A stretch of 64,000 nt of DNA from Auanema rhodensis (taxonomy: Eukaryota > Nematoda > Chromadorea > Rhabditida > Rhabditidae). Below, one piece after another: positions 60,858 through 64,000 of the stretch (position 1 is its first letter; the number at the start of each line of letters is the position of its first letter). The stretch spans positions 5,580,001 through 5,644,000 of the forward strand of contig OZ059898.1 of the NCBI GenBank assembly GCA_964057225.1, given 5' to 3'. The translations under genes and the position numbers were made by a program. The notes beneath the pieces are model-generated. The model saw only the letters and a list, made by a program, of their open reading frames with translations, was not told the DNA's origin and did no database searches.

Positions 60858-63800
60858 TTATTATAAAAAACATTTTTTGGAAAAAAAAGTAACTCATTGA
60901 TTCCATTTCTACAGTATTTTACAGCTTATAAGTTATATGCTTATACATGTATGACAATGAATATTTAATGTTAGTTTTAAAGTATTTTTTCGATTAAGAT
61001 GGCTCCAATGAAAACGAAAAAAAAGTTTTTCTTTTTGATATGTAAACTTTGAAGATGAATTAGATATATAATATGATTTTCGAGGTTTCTTTTTGAAAGA
61101 CCCATGTTTAGCTCAGCTTTGACTGTTTCCATGGCAATAATTTTCATGCAAAATCTCGGACGAGAATGCATACCAAAAGAAATATATGAAAAAACTTGAC
61201 TTAAACGAATTTTAAGAGTAAAGATAAAAAATATATGCTGATTGTTATAGATAATTGAATGATATTAGCATATAATCTGAAATATATGTATGAGTAGAAT
61301 ATATGTCTATTTGTTATAAAAATTTATTATTTTTATTCTTCCAATACAATATGTGGAATACTGCAATTAATTCTAAAAAAAGAGACTTCATGTAACATTT
61401 GTGATGATCGATAGATGTCACAAATATTTTCATATAAACGAAGTGTTGTCAGTTGGAAGACAAAAATGCAAATCAAAGACAAAGATTGAATAACTACAAT
61501 ATGGCTCTAACAATTGGCATTTCTTTATTAATATTTCAATAATAATATACTTAATTTATTTTTTTAGTTTTTTAAATATAAATATATACATAATATTGTA
61601 TAATTAGAATCAAATTTATATTTACAGGCCTTAAACTCTGATGTTCATATGGGATTTGAAGATGTTATAGCAAATCCACAGGTATGTTCAACTGTTCATA
61701 AACTATTCGATTTTTAAACACGATATGTGTAGAAAATATTTCGAAATTGTGCAAGTGTTTGAAGAGAACCGTTGATGGCTTTCTACTATCGACAGTTGTT
61801 TTACGTCAAATGATGTTCTTCATCTACCCCAAAGACGCTAATACATATTTTCGGTGGAAGAGGGAAGGGGGCCCGAGAAGTATAGCAAAGAGAGATGAGT
61901 TGAGAAGAGGATTTCATTCAGATGTTGTAATAGAGAACATATTGGACTATCATTCGAATTTCAATTTCAGAATTAACCAGATGCTTACACTCAGGTCAAT
62001 GTATTCGAAAAAATGAAATTTATTTTATTTTAAGCGGAAGAAAGATTTTCATGACCAGGCTATTCTGAGAGGTCATTGAAAGTTTAAAAAAAGGAAATGG
62101 AATGAATAGAAAGAAAGAGCTGCAAGCAAGACGTAGAAAAAATAAGTTTTAGATGGCTCAGCTTCTATCATCCTCATCTGATTAGTTTACTCTATTGAAT
62201 TTTACTTTTCATTCTCTAATGAGCTTAATATGGATATCAAAAGAATAATCTGACTTAGAAGGGCTCATATGAAAGAAGAAAAGAATTTGTATGTTGGCAG
62301 TTGGTAGAGATAATAGAGGAGAAACGAGAACAAGCAAAGAGGATTGTGGGGGGGGGGCAAGAGGAAGGGGGCATTTCGATAGAATAATTTGAAGAATTTT
62401 TTTGGTTTCATACTGAATACTAAATGAAAAACATTTAGAATGAAACTGAATATTCAATGATTACTATTATGTTACAAAACAGATTTTTGTCACTGAGTAG
62501 ACTATATTTTGAAATAAAAAAAGTTATTTTTATTGAAATATTTATTATTCTTTATTGTATTTCATAGACTAAAACTACATTTCATATTCATAACGAACTA
62601 TATAGCTTGCTTCGTTGCCATGGTAAATTCTCTCACTCATCAGCCTAAAGAGAAAAAGATTAATCTCAAACTTAAATAAGTGAATGAACAAGATTTTCAA
62701 TTAGGAGCTGCAAGAAATAATTAATTCAATTTCTAGTCTTAACGTTAAAAAAAGAACAATTGATAGTGGTATTATACATATATCTAAATATAGCTATGTG
62801 GTTTTGAAACAAGAAAAAAACGTTTATTTTCTCAGCAAAATATTTTTTTTAATATTTCAGGCATATGATTACTCAGAAGAAATAAGCCAACATCAAAATT
62901 CTAAGCGTGATAATCAATCTCCTACACTTGTGAAACAGAAAACAATCGAAAGTGTTCGATTTGTGATTGAACCTACAGAAATTGAAGATAATGTTGAATA
63001 TAGAAGTCCCTCGACTTCTGAAATATCGGGATCTTCAACTTCGGAACGGCTATCGTGTTCACCTACAGCTGCCGGCGGATTTGCACATCCTATTGTTGGA
63101 TATCAAGCTGCATCTGGTGGCAGTGGAATGACTTCAACTGAATCTGTAGAATCGAATGGTATATGGATGAAGCAGATTAACTCAGAAGCAGATGTAGTAC
63201 CTGTTAATAACCAAACTGAAGTGGTCAATGAGCCAGAACGAGAAAATGAAATATCTAAAACGGAAAATGAGCATTTACAGAATATTGTTCGAACTATCAT
63301 TCAGATTTTGTCATCACAATTTCAATGTGCCACTGTACTTACACTTGACATAGGTAACAGGTATGTGCTTCTTTATTTTTTAAAAAAGAAAATTCTTTTA
63401 GTGTAATTCTTAAAATAAGGGGTTTCGAAATTTTACATACCATTTGCTCTATCAACGTGTAATTATAAATGTTTTCGAATAACAACCTTCCCATCTAGCA
63501 GTTTCTTTTTCCTTTCTATATTACAAAAAAAATACTTTTGAGATTCAATCACGAGGGGTTAAAGGTAACCCAAATGAACAGTTGTTGCGTTGATAGAATA
63601 GTCACAAAAGTAAAAGATGTAGGAAAGATGAAAATCTTTTACGAGAAACAAAAAGGCCAGCAGCCGTCTCTCTGCAATTACAATAAGTGAGAGAGAAAGG
63701 CTGAAGATAGAGACAAGAAAAAGCAACAGTTGACGTTTTGGAGATTAGGCGACGAATAAGACCGGATAGATGAGAAAACAGCTTCCTTTTCATTTCGCAT

Positions 63801-64000
63801 ACAATTGCTCAACCAAATACTTCTCTATAGTTGAGAAAAAGGGATAATGAATGGGAAAAAAGGGAGTAAGGGAGTGGGGAAGTAGACAATTCCGATAACA
63901 TTTCCAAGTAAAAATTTTTTTTCCAAAAAAAAAGAAAGTTTTATAGTAAATCCTATAACATTCTCAATTTTTAGCTTGCGAGACCTCATAGTAGCATTAG
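56918..64000 (+). CDS. Unrecognised multi-exon protein, 3' end beyond window (or continuation of the PCM1-like gene)
   Basis: Candidate exons: 56918-57046 (start MSGGQLNYDSFDNTDEEPYP), 57136-57194 (VTDGLTLGDLIYRLEGGAI, then phase 2), about 58171-58308 (SSVQDLFTTSYNHVHSISS), 58856-59053 (KSALLRASSSLLGSLADVLS), 61628-61681, 62861-63360 (AYDYSEEISQHQNS, Ser/Glu-rich) and 63975 onward (SLRDLIVAL, cut by the window). The last four have good acceptors and donors and join in phase, so they are firmer than the first three. Between 57194 and 58171 I could not find a unique path. No AG acceptor precedes the ATG at 56918 closely, so this may be a first exon. If instead the gene is continuous with the PCM1-like gene, exon 55866-56051 could join 57136 in phase 0. 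The final LRD-I segment could be the conserved PCM1 C-terminal region (human has ALRDTIYSEVATLI), but this is weak. Confidence 0.45.
57247..57267 (+). repeat. (CAG)7 trinucleotide repeat
   Basis: Seven perfect CAG units in a locally GC-rich segment (about 57180-57310). It could encode Gln, Ser or Ala on the plus strand, or Ala in the minus frame, depending on splicing; coding status unresolved. Confidence 0.85.
59862..59984 (-). other. Antisense exon-like segment
   Basis: On the minus strand a TTTTAAG acceptor leads into an open frame (AITSSEDDEAPGSFVNKTHK, then a basic stretch PKRKLKTELR) and ends at a GTATCA donor-like site. Base composition is richer in GC than the surrounding intron. The plus strand also has a TTCCTCTTAG acceptor here with a short open frame, so the coding strand is unsure. 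No partner exon found. Confidence 0.25.
60766..60849. repeat. Compound (TACA)n-(TA)n microsatellite
   Basis: Imperfect CATA/TACA tetranucleotides grade into a run of TA and then T. Simple repeat within an intron. Confidence 0.9.
61682..62860 (+). other. 1.2-kb intron
   Basis: Between exons FEDVIANPQ and AYDYSEEISQ. It includes purine-biased stretches around 61850-62110 and 62270-62370 (with a run of G at about 62348). No coding exon seen. Confidence 0.5.
63361..63974 (+). other. Last intron in the window
   Basis: GTATGT donor after 63360 and TTTTTAG acceptor at 63974; phase 2 is kept. A purine-rich plus strand dominates 63600-63880. No gene seen inside. Confidence 0.5.

Larger units (their letters stand above)
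59054..61627 (+). other. 2.6-kb intron with microsatellite and an antisense exon-like open frame
   Basis: AT-rich except for a GC-richer block at about 59800-59990. It contains a TACA/TA repeat (60766-60849). It separates the exon ending NNSLHHQ from the one starting ALNSDVHMGF. Confidence 0.5.

Overview
The window is eukaryotic and animal: genes are split into many short exons by GT-AG introns mostly 40-90 bp long, the DNA is AT-rich, and the products include Smad, TNNI3K-type kinase, ABCA transporter and SNAP-29 homologues. A 3' splice-acceptor consensus (T-rich tract plus AG) lies 0-20 nt upstream of nearly every inferred start codon. With the compact layout and same-strand gene runs spaced about 200 bp apart, this suggests a spliced-leader trans-splicing animal, most probably a nematode. 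The species cannot be fixed from sequence alone, no SL RNA gene was seen, and other SL-using phyla are not excluded.

Layout. 1.25-8.75 kb (+): full-length ABCA-type transporter. 9.2-10.2 kb (+): small secreted Cys-rich protein. 10.5-12.4 kb (-): BDP1, a TFIIIB subunit. 13.5-17.9 kb (+): eIF5B. 18.3-21.8 kb (-): TNNI3K-like ankyrin-repeat kinase. 22.8-23.4 kb (-): Gly/Tyr/Met-rich secreted peptide. 24.2-27.7 kb (+): mitochondrial SSB and NIPSNAP, with an intronless phosphoglycolate-phosphatase-like gene nested in NIPSNAP intron 1. 28.0-29.2 kb (+): SNAP-29. 29.6-31.5 kb (-): receptor-regulated Smad of BMP type. 32.7-35.5 kb (-): AIFM1-like flavoprotein. 35.7-37.5 kb (-): unrecognised protein with a Pro-rich repeat tail. 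37.9-41.4 kb (+): long disordered coiled-coil protein. 42.0-48.2 kb (+): uracil-DNA glycosylase, a C2H2 zinc-finger protein and topoisomerase III alpha in close tandem. 49.1 kb to the end (+): a coiled-coil protein resembling PCM1, with unusually long introns, followed by either its 3' part or a second gene that runs off the window.

Themes. Two same-strand runs look like candidate operons: mtSSB-NIPSNAP (both mitochondrial) and UNG-zinc finger-TOP3A (two DNA-maintenance enzymes around a possible regulator). The most unusual arrangement is the single-exon phosphatase inside an intron of NIPSNAP on the same strand, in a locus where every other recognisable gene is intron-rich; this looks like a retrocopy. 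The last 15 kb differ from the rest, with kilobase introns, purine-biased blocks, alternative terminal exons and a cassette exon that would shift the frame.
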